From JALYOC01 sp036675345 (lineage in GTDB: Bacteria; Myxococcota; Myxococcia; Myxococcales; Myxococcaceae), in the NCBI GenBank assembly GCA_036675345.1, contig JAKFFE010000019.1, positions 310,001 through 374,000 of the forward strand: 64,000 bases of DNA. The letters are read 5' to 3'. Positions 52,405-61,057 of this stretch are shown one piece after another. The first letter of the stretch is position 1. Each line of letters opens with the position of its first letter. The position numbers and the translations under genes are program-made. Below the pieces are notes generated by a model. The model worked only from the letters and a program-made list of their open reading frames with translations, made no database searches and was not told the origin of the DNA.

Positions 52405-55308
52405 ATGGGCCGTCGCAGCTTCGGCAAATACCGACTGGTGGAGAAGATCGCCATCGGCGGGATGGCCGAGGTCTGGCGCGCCAAGCAGACGGTGGTGGAG
52501 GGCGTCGAACGGGACGTGGTGATCAAGCGGATCCTCCCGCACTTCGTCAACGACCCGGACTTCGTCCAGATGTTCCTCAACGAGGCGCGGGTGGCGGCGC
52601 GCTTCAACCACTCCAACGTGGCGCAGATCTACGACGTGGGCGAGGTGAAGGGCGCCTACTTCATCGCCATGGAGTACGTGGCCGGCGCCGACCTGGGCCG
52701 GGTGATGCGCAAGGCCTGGAGCATGGGCCACTGGGTGGCCCGCCCGCTGGCGATGCGGATCCTGGCCTGCTGCTGCGAGGGGCTGGCCTACGCCCACACC
52801 CGAAACGACGAGCAGGGCAAGCCGCTGCGGGTGGTGCACCGGGACATCTCCCCGGCCAACATCCTGATCAGCGTGGACGGGGCGGTGAAGCTGACCGACT
52901 TCGGGATCGCCAAGGCCAGCGACCTGGTCTCGGTGACCAAGGCTGGATCGATCAAGGGCAAGTTCGCGTACATGTCCCCGGAGCAGGCCTGCGGCAAGCC
53001 GCTGGATCACCGCTCGGACCTCTACTCCGCGGCGCTGGTGCTCTACGAGCTGCTGACCGGGATCCGTCCGCTGCGCCGGGACACCGACGCGGAGACCCAC
53101 GCCGCGGCGGTGCAGGGGGAGATCCAGGCGCCCTCGGAGGTCTCGGATGTCCCCGCGGAGCTGGACTCGCTGGTGATGAAGGCGCTGGCCAAGCGGCCCC
53201 AGGATCGCTACCCGGACGTGCACGCCTTCCGGATGGCGCTGGAGGAGTTCCTGGTCGACCAGCGCTGGGTGGCGACCTCCTCCCAGATCGCCGAGCTGAT
53301 GCGGATCCTCTTCCCGGACGGGATCCGGCCGGAGCTGCCCCCGGGCGTCTCCTCGGAGGATGACTTCCCGGAGCTGGGCCTGGAGGACACCCACCACCGG
53401 GCGGCGAAGATCACCGCCCCCTCCCGCCGGCCTTCCCTGGCCGAACGCCCTCCGGCGGGCACCGACCCGGCGAACTTCGAAGAGGAGCCGGAGGAGGAAG
53501 CAGCGCCGCGGCGGGACCTGTACGGCGAGGAGGATCCGCTGCCGGATCAGGATCCGGCGCTGCGCGTCTCCGGCGGCTTCACCGCGCCCGCCCCCAAAAT
53601 CCAGTGGTCCGGTCCGCCGCGGCGGCTGGACTTCGTGGAGGGCCCCGACGAGGGGATGGTGGTCCGGCTCACCGCCGCCCGGCTGGTGGTGGGGCGGGTC
53701 GCCGACTGCCACGTGAACCTCAAGGACCGGTCCATCTCCCGGCGCCACCTGGAGCTGAGCCAATCCGACGAAGGGGTGATGCTGCGAGACCTGGCCAGCG
53801 GCAATGGCACCCGGGTCAACGGCGAGAGCATCACCGACCGGCTGCTCCGCCACGGGGACCTGGTGGAGCTGGGCAACACCCGCTTCAAGTTCATCGACGA
53901 GGAGGAGGACCAGCGGCTGGCCGACGCGCAGATCTCCGCCAAGCTGGCGCTGGAGGGACGCAAGCCGCCGCCGGTCCCCAGCCCGCCCCAGGAGGCGGAG
54001 CCCCCTCCTCCCGGCGCCGAGCCGCTGCCGGAGCTCGCCGACCCCACGCTGCGCTCCCGCTGGGACTCGCTTCCCCGACGCGCGCGCCAGGTGGTGATCG
54101 GCGCCGGCGGCGCGGTGCTGCTGCTGGGCGGCGGGCTGTGCGTCGGAGCGCTGGGTCCCGCCTCGCCCGAACCCAAGCAGGAGCTGGCCCAGCGTCGACT
54201 GGTGCAGGCCCGGGCCGCGCTGGCCGAGGGCAGGCGGGAGGAGGCCGCGGCGATGGCCGCCTCGGCGGAGCGGCTGTGGCCGGGCAGCGACGAGGAGGGC
54301 CTGGGCCTGCGGGCCCGTCGCGATCAGGACGCCGCCGAGCGGCTGCGCAAGGCGGAGCTGGCCCTGGTGGCCGGTGAGCTGGACGCGGCCACCGCGGTGC
54401 TGGCGGAGGCCAAGCCGGCGGCGCCGGAGCTCAGCTCGCAGAAGCAGGCGCTGCTGGGACGGGTGGAGGCGGCCCGGCAACGAAACCGCGAGCTGGCCTT
54501 CGCCGAGGCGCTGTCCGGCGGAGACTTCCTCCGGGCCCGGGCGCTGCTGACCGGGTTCTCCGGGGTCCAGGCCACCCAGCTGGGCGCGCGGCTGCAGCAA
54601 GCAGAGCGCCAGGCCTCGCTGGAGGTCTCCAACCGGGAGGCGATGGCCGCGGAGGCCCGGGTGGAGGACGAGCGTCGCGCCAAGGAGGCCCACGCGGCCC
54701 GGGTGGAGGCGTTGTTCCGGACGGTGGACCTGCGGCTGCAGGCCCGGGACTACGCGCGGGCGGTGCTGGCGGCGGACCACGTGGTGGACGCCAACCAGGG
54801 GGACGAGGACGTCCGGGCGCGCGCGCAGCTGCTCAAGCGGGTGATCCCCTCCTTCGGGCGCGCCTACGACCAGGCGGAGCTGGAGGAGCGCAATGGGCAG
54901 CACGAGCGGGCAGCCCGCAGCCTGCGCCGGACCCGCGAGCTGCTGCGCGAGCTGGGTTTTGGCGGCGCGCTGGCGGAGACGCTGCAGCGGCACCAGGTGG
55001 AGACCAACCTCGCCGCCGCCCGGCGCGCGGTGGAGGAGAAGCGGCTGACCGACGCCGCCCTGCTCTACCGGGAGGCCGCCCGGCTGGCGCCCAGGGATCG
55101 CCGCGCCCAGGACGGGCTCCGGGCGCTGGCGCCGGTGGCGGATGATCTCTACCGCGAGGCGCAGGTGATCAAGGTCACCAGCCCAAACCAGGCCCAGGAT
55201 CGCTTGCGCACCGTGGTGGCGATCACCGACCCGGACAGCGCCCTGCACGGGCGGGCCAAGAAAGCGCTGCGGGAGCTGAACCGGCTGACCTCCGACGAAC
55301 CGGAGTAG
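52405..55308 (+). CDS. Ser/Thr protein kinase with FHA domain and helical repeat region
   Basis: 967 residues. The kinase domain (about 8-280) has IAIGGMAEVWRAK, Lys in DVVIKRIL, the myxobacterial-type catalytic loop HRDISPAN (145-152), DFGIAKA and MSPEQA. An acidic linker leads to an FHA domain (about 410-490; VVGRVADCHVNL, SISRRHLEL, GNGTRVNGE), which binds phosphothreonine and probably the kinase's own sites or a partner. After a Pro-rich linker there is one membrane helix (about 562-585), then an Ala/Arg/Glu-rich helical region of about 380 residues with TPR-like spacing (ERNGQHERAARSLRRTRELL), outside the cytoplasm. It sits between the chemoreceptor-fusion gene (18 bp) and a PilZ gene (40 bp), probably in one operon. 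Confidence 0.92.
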   Translation: MGRRSFGKYRLVEKIAIGGMAEVWRAKQTVVEGVERDVVIKRILPHFVNDPDFVQMFLNEARVAARFNHSNVAQIYDVGEVKGAYFIAMEYVAGADLGRVMRKAWSMGHWVARPLAMRILACCCEGLAYAHTRNDEQGKPLRVVHRDISPANILISVDGAVKLTDFGIAKASDLVSVTKAGSIKGKFAYMSPEQACGKPLDHRSDLYSAALVLYELLTGIRPLRRDTDAETHAAAVQGEIQAPSEVSDVPAELDSLVMKALAKRPQDRYPDVHAFRMALEEFLVDQRWVATSSQIAELMRILFPDGIRPELPPGVSSEDDFPELGLEDTHHRAAKITAPSRRPSLAERPPAGTDPANFEEEPEEEAAPRRDLYGEEDPLPDQDPALRVSGGFTAPAPKIQWSGPPRRLDFVEGPDEGMVVRLTAARLVVGRVADCHVNLKDRSISRRHLELSQSDEGVMLRDLASGNGTRVNGESITDRLLRHGDLVELGNTRFKFIDEEEDQRLADAQISAKLALEGRKPPPVPSPPQEAEPPPPGAEPLPELADPTLRSRWDSLPRRARQVVIGAGGAVLLLGGGLCVGALGPASPEPKQELAQRRLVQARAALAEGRREEAAAMAASAERLWPGSDEEGLGLRARRDQDAAERLRKAELALVAGELDAATAVLAEAKPAAPELSSQKQALLGRVEAARQRNRELAFAEALSGGDFLRARALLTGFSGVQATQLGARLQQAERQASLEVSNREAMAAEARVEDERRAKEAHAARVEALFRTVDLRLQARDYARAVLAADHVVDANQGDEDVRARAQLLKRVIPSFGRAYDQAELEERNGQHERAARSLRRTRELLRELGFGGALAETLQRHQVETNLAAARRAVEEKRLTDAALLYREAARLAPRDRRAQDGLRALAPVADDLYREAQVIKVTSPNQAQDRLRTVVAITDPDSALHGRAKKALRELNRLTSDEPE

Positions 55309-55348
55309 AAAACTTTGCGTCGGGAGGCGGGGCGCCCAGACTTGCTAC

Positions 55349-55657
55349 ATGCCTGATGCACGCTTTGTCCCCCGCGAGAAGCAGCGGCTCCGACTCAGTC
55401 TGGACGGGTCGTCCAAGGATCTGGTGGCCGATGTCACCGCCCAGGGCTTCTCGGTGGCGCTGTACCAGGTGCGCAAGGTCGGCACCTTCGTCTCCGGCGA
55501 GCTGTTCGTGGACGGGGTCGGTCACCCCTTCCGGGGGGAGGTCACCTGGGCCCACCTGGGAGATCCCCGGCTGTGCTTCGTGGGGAGGATGGGGATCCGC
55601 TTCACCCAGCTTCCCCTGCCCCTGACCAACGCCGCTAGCTCAGCTCCGCGGCGCTGA
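55349..55657 (+). CDS. PilZ-like domain protein
   Basis: A 102-residue single-domain protein. VPREKQRLRLSL fits the N-terminal R-x-x-x-R region of PilZ, DVTAQGFSVAL fits the D/N-x-S/T-x-x-G motif, and MGIRFTQLPL is the closing strand. PilZ domains bind cyclic di-GMP, although in many myxobacterial members binding is lost. The R-x-x-x-R spacing here is acceptable but not certain. Its last 23 bases overlap the 3' end of the metalloprotease gene on the other strand. It follows the kinase gene by 40 bp. Confidence 0.78.
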   Translation: MPDARFVPREKQRLRLSLDGSSKDLVADVTAQGFSVALYQVRKVGTFVSGELFVDGVGHPFRGEVTWAHLGDPRLCFVGRMGIRFTQLPLPLTNAASSAPRR

Positions 55658-57890
55658 GGATCCGCGAGCCCTTCGGCAGCAGCGCCGGGGAGACCACGTG
55701 CTCGCGGGCGCGCTCCACGTGGAAGTACTCCGCCCGGGCCCCGCGCGGGTTCTCCAGGGTGAACACCTGGAGGTGCGGATCCGAACCGCGGCGCTCCTCG
55801 CGGACCGCCTGGACGGTGAAGCCGCCCTCCGCCGTCGCCACCAGCTGCAGGGTGCCCTGGCGGTGCAGCCCCAGCGAACGCGCCTGATCCAGCAGCGCCG
55901 CTGCCTTGGCCGGCTCCAGGCTGGCGGGCATCGGGTTCTGGTAATCCATCAGCGACCCGTCCGCGCGGAACACCATCACCGCGTGGTTGTTGGCCACCGC
56001 GCCCGCCCGCTCCAGCTGGAAACGGACCACGGTCTGGCCCCGGTCGTCGGTGTGGAAGGAGGTCAGCTTCCCGCCAAAGCCGCCGCCCAGGTTCAGCTGC
56101 TCCTGGTGATCCTTGAGCAGCTGGGAGATCCCCTCCCGGGAGCGGTCGGTCAGCACCAGCCTGGGGGTCATCGCCTCATGGGCCGCGAAGGCCTTGAGCG
56201 AGGCGGGGGTGAGGATCCCCCGGGCAGTCAGTTCGCCCTCCAGCAGCCCGCGGTACTTCCCGCCGAAGTACTCCTGGTCCACCTTGAGGTACGCCTTGCC
56301 CACGTCCTCCAGGCTCATCGCGTTCTCGGGGGTGTGCTGGGTGGTCCGCATCAGGAACGTCCCCATCACGTTGCCCGCCTCCCGCAGCGCCTCGGCCGGC
56401 GAGCGGCCCTCCTGCTTGAGCCCCTCGAACACGCCCTGGAAGACCTTGTAGGCGGCGCCGGTCAGGACCTCCGAACGCTCATGGAACTGGGTGCTGGTGT
56501 CCGACACCTTGAGGGTGTTGACCGCGTCGCGCAGCGCCCCGTCCTGGGTGCCGTTGAGGGTCCCGTAGGCCTCGGCGATCCGCGAGAGCGCGTTGGACTT
56601 CGAGAAGTCTCCGCCGGTCTCCTCCAGCAGCTTCGCCACCCGCTCCGGATCCTGCAGCCCTCCCCACATCGACAGCTGATCGCCGAAGGACTCGCCCCAC
56701 TGGCGGTAGCCCAGGTCCACCAGCCCCTTGTGCGGCTTGAGCACGTCCTGCACCGCGTGCCCGCTCTCGTGCGCCACCACCTCCCAGGAGCTGGCCATCT
56801 CGAACAGCCGCACCTCGCCCTCGGCGGTCTGGTACGGCACCACCCCGAACTTCAGGCTGCGATCCAGCGGGCTGTAGTTGGCGTTCACCCCGATGAAGGA
56901 ATGGGCGTCGATCGCCAGCTGGCCATTCTGGCCCCAGGAGATCGGCTGACCCGCCCACTGCTCGGAGAGGCCGTGCACGGTGTTCGCGGCCTCGAACGCG
57001 GTGGCCTGCGCCAGGTGTTCGGCGCGCGGCTTCCACACCTGGAGGCCGGCCGGGTTCTTGAGCACCTTGCCGTCGGCTCCCAGCTCGGTCTGGTGCTTGG
57101 GGAACCGCTCCTCCCCGGCGAACTCAAAGGACCCATCCGCGCCCGGGGCGGGCAGCGACCAGGGGTTGGTGGCGAAGGGAGTGAGGTTCCCCAGGTCGCT
57201 CATCTGGGCGATCACCGGGCTCTCCACCATCTTCACCTTCGGGCCGACCAGCCCGGTGGGGTTGCCGTCGTTGCCCAGCTGGAAGACGGACTTGGCCAGC
57301 TGCTCCACGTGGGCGGCCTGGACCATCGGGTCGTCGTCGAAGGACGAGATCCGCACCGTGTTCGGCGCCGCGGGAGGAGGCGTGGCCGGCCGGGCGGTGG
57401 CCTCCAGCGACCAGGAGCGCAGGGTCCCGGTGTCCCGCTTGGCCTTGTCCTCGATGGTCAGCGTCCACTCGCCCTGCAGCGGTTCGCCCTGGAACTGGGC
57501 CAGGTCCACCTGCAGCTTGAGGCCGTCGGCCGACCCACCGGCGCGGTTGCTCAGCTGGGCGGACTTGCCGCTGGGGCTGGTGAGGCTGACCACCAGGTCC
57601 CCGCGCCAGGAGTGGTCCACGTCCAGCGAGATCTTCAGCTGGGAGATCGCCGCCTTGTCCTCGAACCGCAGCGAGGAGGTGGTCTTGGCCAAGTCGGGCA
57701 GCGCCTGATCGGGGGACACGCTCTGACGGAAGGTGGCCTCCGCCGTGGGCGAGGCCGCGGCGTTGAACACGTCACCCGCCCTCCGGTTATGCAGCGGAGC
57801 GGTCCGCGCCGGGGCAGGCTCCGCCTCGGTGGACTGAGAAGTCGGCCGGATGGCGCGGAGGTTCGGATCGCTGCGGCGAAGGAAGCTCAT
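55635..57890 (-). CDS. Zinc metalloprotease with N-terminal P domain
   Basis: 751 residues from ATG 57890 (MSFLRRSDPN). Residues about 75-165 form a proprotein-convertase P domain (ISLDVDHSWRGDLVVSLTSP, LQGEWTLTIEDKAKRDTGTL). The middle is a gluzincin-type protease: HESGH at 374-378 supplies two zinc ligands and the catalytic Glu, and WGESFGDQLSMWGG about 25 residues on fits the third ligand, Glu, as in thermolysin-like enzymes. The last 250 residues or so are not recognised. The P domain is normally at the C-terminus of the protease; here it comes first. No signal peptide is visible, so export by another route or a cytoplasmic role must be considered. Confidence 0.82.
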   Translation of the reverse strand: MSFLRRSDPNLRAIRPTSQSTEAEPAPARTAPLHNRRAGDVFNAAASPTAEATFRQSVSPDQALPDLAKTTSSLRFEDKAAISQLKISLDVDHSWRGDLVVSLTSPSGKSAQLSNRAGGSADGLKLQVDLAQFQGEPLQGEWTLTIEDKAKRDTGTLRSWSLEATARPATPPPAAPNTVRISSFDDDPMVQAAHVEQLAKSVFQLGNDGNPTGLVGPKVKMVESPVIAQMSDLGNLTPFATNPWSLPAPGADGSFEFAGEERFPKHQTELGADGKVLKNPAGLQVWKPRAEHLAQATAFEAANTVHGLSEQWAGQPISWGQNGQLAIDAHSFIGVNANYSPLDRSLKFGVVPYQTAEGEVRLFEMASSWEVVAHESGHAVQDVLKPHKGLVDLGYRQWGESFGDQLSMWGGLQDPERVAKLLEETGGDFSKSNALSRIAEAYGTLNGTQDGALRDAVNTLKVSDTSTQFHERSEVLTGAAYKVFQGVFEGLKQEGRSPAEALREAGNVMGTFLMRTTQHTPENAMSLEDVGKAYLKVDQEYFGGKYRGLLEGELTARGILTPASLKAFAAHEAMTPRLVLTDRSREGISQLLKDHQEQLNLGGGFGGKLTSFHTDDRGQTVVRFQLERAGAVANNHAVMVFRADGSLMDYQNPMPASLEPAKAAALLDQARSLGLHRQGTLQLVATAEGGFTVQAVREERRGSDPHLQVFTLENPRGARAEYFHVERAREHVVSPALLPKGSRILSAAELS

Positions 57891-58098
57891 GGTCGTCGTT
57901 CTCAAGCGACAGCGGCAGCGGACGAATTCCGTTGAGGCGAAAAGAATTGTCGCAGAATCCCCGGCGGCTGTTGTGTAGGTCCTGTCGAATGATGCGGTAG
58001 GTCCAGGTGGGCCCACGCTGTGCGTGAAACCGGCGATCGCAAGGGTCCGGGATCCCGGGAGGTTGGCCTACTGTGGCCCGCTCTCGAACGGAGGAACT

Positions 58099-59256
58099 GT
58101 GGACGCGGCGAAGACTGCAGCGGAGTGGCTTTCGGATCAGCTGCCCCGGATGGAGGAGGCCCTGGCCTCGCTGGTGGAGGTCAACTCCTTCACCGACAAC
58201 GTGGAGGGTGGCCGGGAGGTGGGGAGGAGGCTGACCGCGCTGTTCCGGCTCCCCGGGCTGACCGCGCAGACGGTCCCCAGCCAGCGGTACGCGGACCACC
58301 TGGTCTTCCACAGCGCCGGCCGCCCGGACGCAGCGCCGATCGCGATCCTGGGCCACCTGGACACAGTGTTCCCTCCCGGGAAGTTCGAGGGCTATCGCCA
58401 GGACGGCGAGCTGCGGCGCGGCCCGGGGGTATTGGACATGAAGGGCGGGCTGGTGGTGATCGCCTTTGCCCTCCGGGCGATCGCCGAGACCGGCGGGCTG
58501 GAGCGGATCCCCGGGCTGCGGATCGTGGTGGTCTCCGACGAGGAGGTCGGCTCGCCCGAGGGCCAGGGGGTGATCCGCACCGCGATCGCCGGCGCGGGCG
58601 GCGCGCTGGTGTTCGAGTCCGGGCGGGTGAACGACGCGATCATCACCCGGCGCAAGGGCACCGGCGCGGTGACCGCCGTGGCCCACGGCAAGGCGGCGCA
58701 CGCCGGGAACGGGCACCAGGAGGGGAAGAACGCGATCTGGGCCCTGGCCAAGTTCGTGGACGGGGTGCAGCAGCTGACCGACTACCCGCGCGGGATCACC
58801 GTCAACGTGGGGAAGATCGGCGGAGGCCAGGGCAAGAACACCGTCCCGGATCTGGCGGAGGCCGCGGCCGACATCCGCTTCTGCACCCGCGCCGACGGCG
58901 AGGCGCTGGTGGAGTCCTTCCGCCAGGTGGCCACCCAGGCGGCGGCACAGGTGCCGGGGACGCGGATCGAGATCAGCGGCGGGGTGTCGCGCGAACCGCT
59001 GGAGCGGACCGACGCCAGCCTGGCGCTGCTGGAACGCTACGCTTCGTGCGCGCTGGAGAGCGGGCTGCAGGCCTCGGAGGCGGCGCTGATCGGCGGAGGC
59101 TCGGATGCCAGCACCTCCTCCTCGATGGGGATCCCCTCCATCGACGGGCTGGGTCCCCGCGGGAAGGGCTTCCACACCGTGGAGGAGTACATCGAGGTGG
59201 GGACCTTGATCCCCAAGGCCCAGGCACTGGCCCGGCTGCTCTTGCGCGGAGGGTAG
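58099..59256 (+). CDS. M20-family metallopeptidase (carboxypeptidase G2-like)
   Basis: A 385-residue enzyme. GTG at 58099 is preferred because GGAGGA lies four bases upstream. The M20 zinc-site motifs are present: LGHLDTVFPPG, PGVLDMKGGLVVIA and VVSDEEVGSPEG with the catalytic Glu pair. The lid-domain segment AHGKAAHAGNGHQEGKNA and a late His in GKGFHTVEEYIEVG complete the set. The resemblance is to glutamate carboxypeptidase and related exopeptidases, which release acidic residues from peptides or folates. No signal peptide is seen, unlike secreted CPG2. A TACTGT at 58069-58074 could be its -10. Confidence 0.9.
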   Translation: MDAAKTAAEWLSDQLPRMEEALASLVEVNSFTDNVEGGREVGRRLTALFRLPGLTAQTVPSQRYADHLVFHSAGRPDAAPIAILGHLDTVFPPGKFEGYRQDGELRRGPGVLDMKGGLVVIAFALRAIAETGGLERIPGLRIVVVSDEEVGSPEGQGVIRTAIAGAGGALVFESGRVNDAIITRRKGTGAVTAVAHGKAAHAGNGHQEGKNAIWALAKFVDGVQQLTDYPRGITVNVGKIGGGQGKNTVPDLAEAAADIRFCTRADGEALVESFRQVATQAAAQVPGTRIEISGGVSREPLERTDASLALLERYASCALESGLQASEAALIGGGSDASTSSSMGIPSIDGLGPRGKGFHTVEEYIEVGTLIPKAQALARLLLRGG

Positions 59257-59268
59257 GTCCCCGGGGGC

Positions 59269-60939
59269 TCAGGCCGCCTTGGTGTCTCCGGCGGCCGCCT
59301 CCAGCTTGAAGCCGGCGCGCTCGATGGCGTTCCTCATCTCCGCCTTGGAGACCGACTTCTTGATCCCCTCCTCCGGGGTGATCAGGTTCCGCTTCACCAG
59401 GTCCAGCAGCGCGTCGTTGAGGGTCACCATCCCGTGGGCCTTCCCGGTCTGCATGATCGACGGCAGCTGGAAGGTCTTCCCCTCGCGGATCAGGTTCGCC
59501 ACCCCGCCGTTGCAGATCATGATCTCCTGCGCGGCCACCCGGCCCCCGCCGATCTTCTTGCACAGGGTCTGGGCCACCACCCCCTTGAGCGACTCGGAGA
59601 GCATGGTCCGGATCTGCTGCTGCCGGTCGGAGGGGAACTGGTCGATGATCCGGTCCACGGTAGAGGGCGCGGTGTTGGTGTGCAGGGTCCCGAACACCAG
59701 GTGACCGGTCTCCGCGGTCTCGATCGCGATGGCGATGGTCTCCAGATCCCGCAGCTCGCCCACCAGCACCACGTCCGGATCCTCGCGGAGCGCGGCGCGC
59801 AGGGCGTTCTTGAAGCTGTCGGTGTGCACCCCCACCTCCCGCTGATTGACCAGGCAGGAGCGGTTGGGGTGCACGAACTCGATCGGATCCTCGATGGTGA
59901 TGATGTGGTCCGAGCGAGTGCGGTTGATGTGGTCCACCATCCCCGCCAGGGTGGTGGACTTGCCCGAGCCGGTGGGGCCGGTGACCAGCACCAGGCCCTT
60001 GGGCAGGTGGCAGAGGTCCAGCAGCGCCTTGGATAGCCCCAGCTCCTCCGCGGTCTTGATGGTGTTGGGGATCTGCCGGATCACCGCGCCGATCCCCTTG
60101 CGGTCCGCGAATACGTTCACCCGGAAGCGGGCCTCGTCGGTCTCGTAGGCGAAGTCGGTGTCCTTCTTCTTCTCCCAGTCCTCGCGGTTCCGCTCCGGGG
60201 TGATGGAGAAGATCATCTCCTTGAGCCGGGTGCTGGAGAGCTTGCGGTACTCCGGGTCGGGGGTGATGTCCCCGTCGATCCGGTACACCGGCACGTTCTC
60301 GCTGCTCAGGTGCAGGTCGGAGGCCCGGCGGGCAAGCATCACCGAGAGCAGCTGCAGCATCGCCGCCTGGGCATCGGCGGCCGGCGCCATCGGGATCGTC
60401 TGTGGCGGCGGCTGGGACGCCGGCAGGACCCGCAGCGAGGGAGCCGGCGCCGGCGCGGGCGCAGTGACCGGCAGCGCCACGAACTCGCCCCGCCGGGGAA
60501 TGGGCATCGCCGGGCCGTCGTGGATCTCCAGCGGTTCGGGGTTGAGGGTCACCAGCGCATCGGCGCTCTCCGCCATCGGGGCATCGGAGGGCTGGGCGCT
60601 GATCAGCCCCATCGCGCCCTCCTGCTCGGAGGAGCCCTCCGGGGCCGGCACCAGGGTGGCCCGGACCTTGTCTCCCCACTTGTCGAAGCGGACCAGCACC
60701 GGCCCCGAGGGAGAGGTGTAGGAGAAGCGAGCGGTGCCGTCGCGCGGGAAGCGATCGTGCATCGCCGGGGGCAGGATCTCGGCGATCGCCGCCACCACCT
60801 GCGGGGTGCTCAGCGCGTTGCGAAGAATGTCCACCTTGTTCCGGTGCAGCTTCACGAACGGAATGGTCCCGGTCTGGAGCACCAGCTCCAGGCCGGAGGC
60901 GCGGTAGAGACGTTCGATCGCAGTGTCGAGACGGGCCAT
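59269..60939 (-). CDS. PilT-like type IV pilus ATPase with extended N-terminus
   Basis: 556 residues from ATG 60939 (MARLDTAIERL). Residues 1-210 are an extra region: a small folded part with LVLQTGTIPFVKLHRNK and a Pro/Ala linker. The rest is a standard PilT: SDLHLSSENVPVYRIDG, Walker A GPTGSGKST (321-329), the Asp box EDPIEFVHPN, Walker B DPDVVLVGELRD, and the His box AETGHLVFGTLHT. PilT hexamers retract type IV pili and drive twitching motility. In myxobacteria there are several PilT paralogues and this extended form may be a regulatory one. It lies downstream of the M3 peptidase gene on the same strand (118 bp). Confidence 0.9.
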   Translation of the reverse strand: MARLDTAIERLYRASGLELVLQTGTIPFVKLHRNKVDILRNALSTPQVVAAIAEILPPAMHDRFPRDGTARFSYTSPSGPVLVRFDKWGDKVRATLVPAPEGSSEQEGAMGLISAQPSDAPMAESADALVTLNPEPLEIHDGPAMPIPRRGEFVALPVTAPAPAPAPSLRVLPASQPPPQTIPMAPAADAQAAMLQLLSVMLARRASDLHLSSENVPVYRIDGDITPDPEYRKLSSTRLKEMIFSITPERNREDWEKKKDTDFAYETDEARFRVNVFADRKGIGAVIRQIPNTIKTAEELGLSKALLDLCHLPKGLVLVTGPTGSGKSTTLAGMVDHINRTRSDHIITIEDPIEFVHPNRSCLVNQREVGVHTDSFKNALRAALREDPDVVLVGELRDLETIAIAIETAETGHLVFGTLHTNTAPSTVDRIIDQFPSDRQQQIRTMLSESLKGVVAQTLCKKIGGGRVAAQEIMICNGGVANLIREGKTFQLPSIMQTGKAHGMVTLNDALLDLVKRNLITPEEGIKKSVSKAEMRNAIERAGFKLEAAAGDTKAA

Positions 60940-61034
60940 AGGGTCGGACTCGACTGCAAGGCACAGGCCCAGGGTCCTCCCCTCTGGGAGGGGCAGCGCC
61001 CGCCCGCCCAAAGGGGGGTGTAAACCGACCCTGC

Positions 61035-61050
61035 GGGGTGAAATCACCCC
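61035..61050. terminator. Small hairpin between the M3 peptidase and pilT-like genes
   Basis: GGGGTGA and TCACCCC form a 7-bp stem with a two-base loop, seven bases after the stop of the M3 peptidase gene (read on the minus strand). No T-run follows, so termination is uncertain. Confidence 0.3.
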
Positions 61051-61057
61051 GGCCGGA

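Noticed and set aside
49105..55248. A 2,047-codon open frame on the minus strand opposite the receptor and kinase genes
   Set aside because: It spans two genes with unmistakable domains on the plus strand, and its product is His/Arg/Leu-rich low-complexity sequence.
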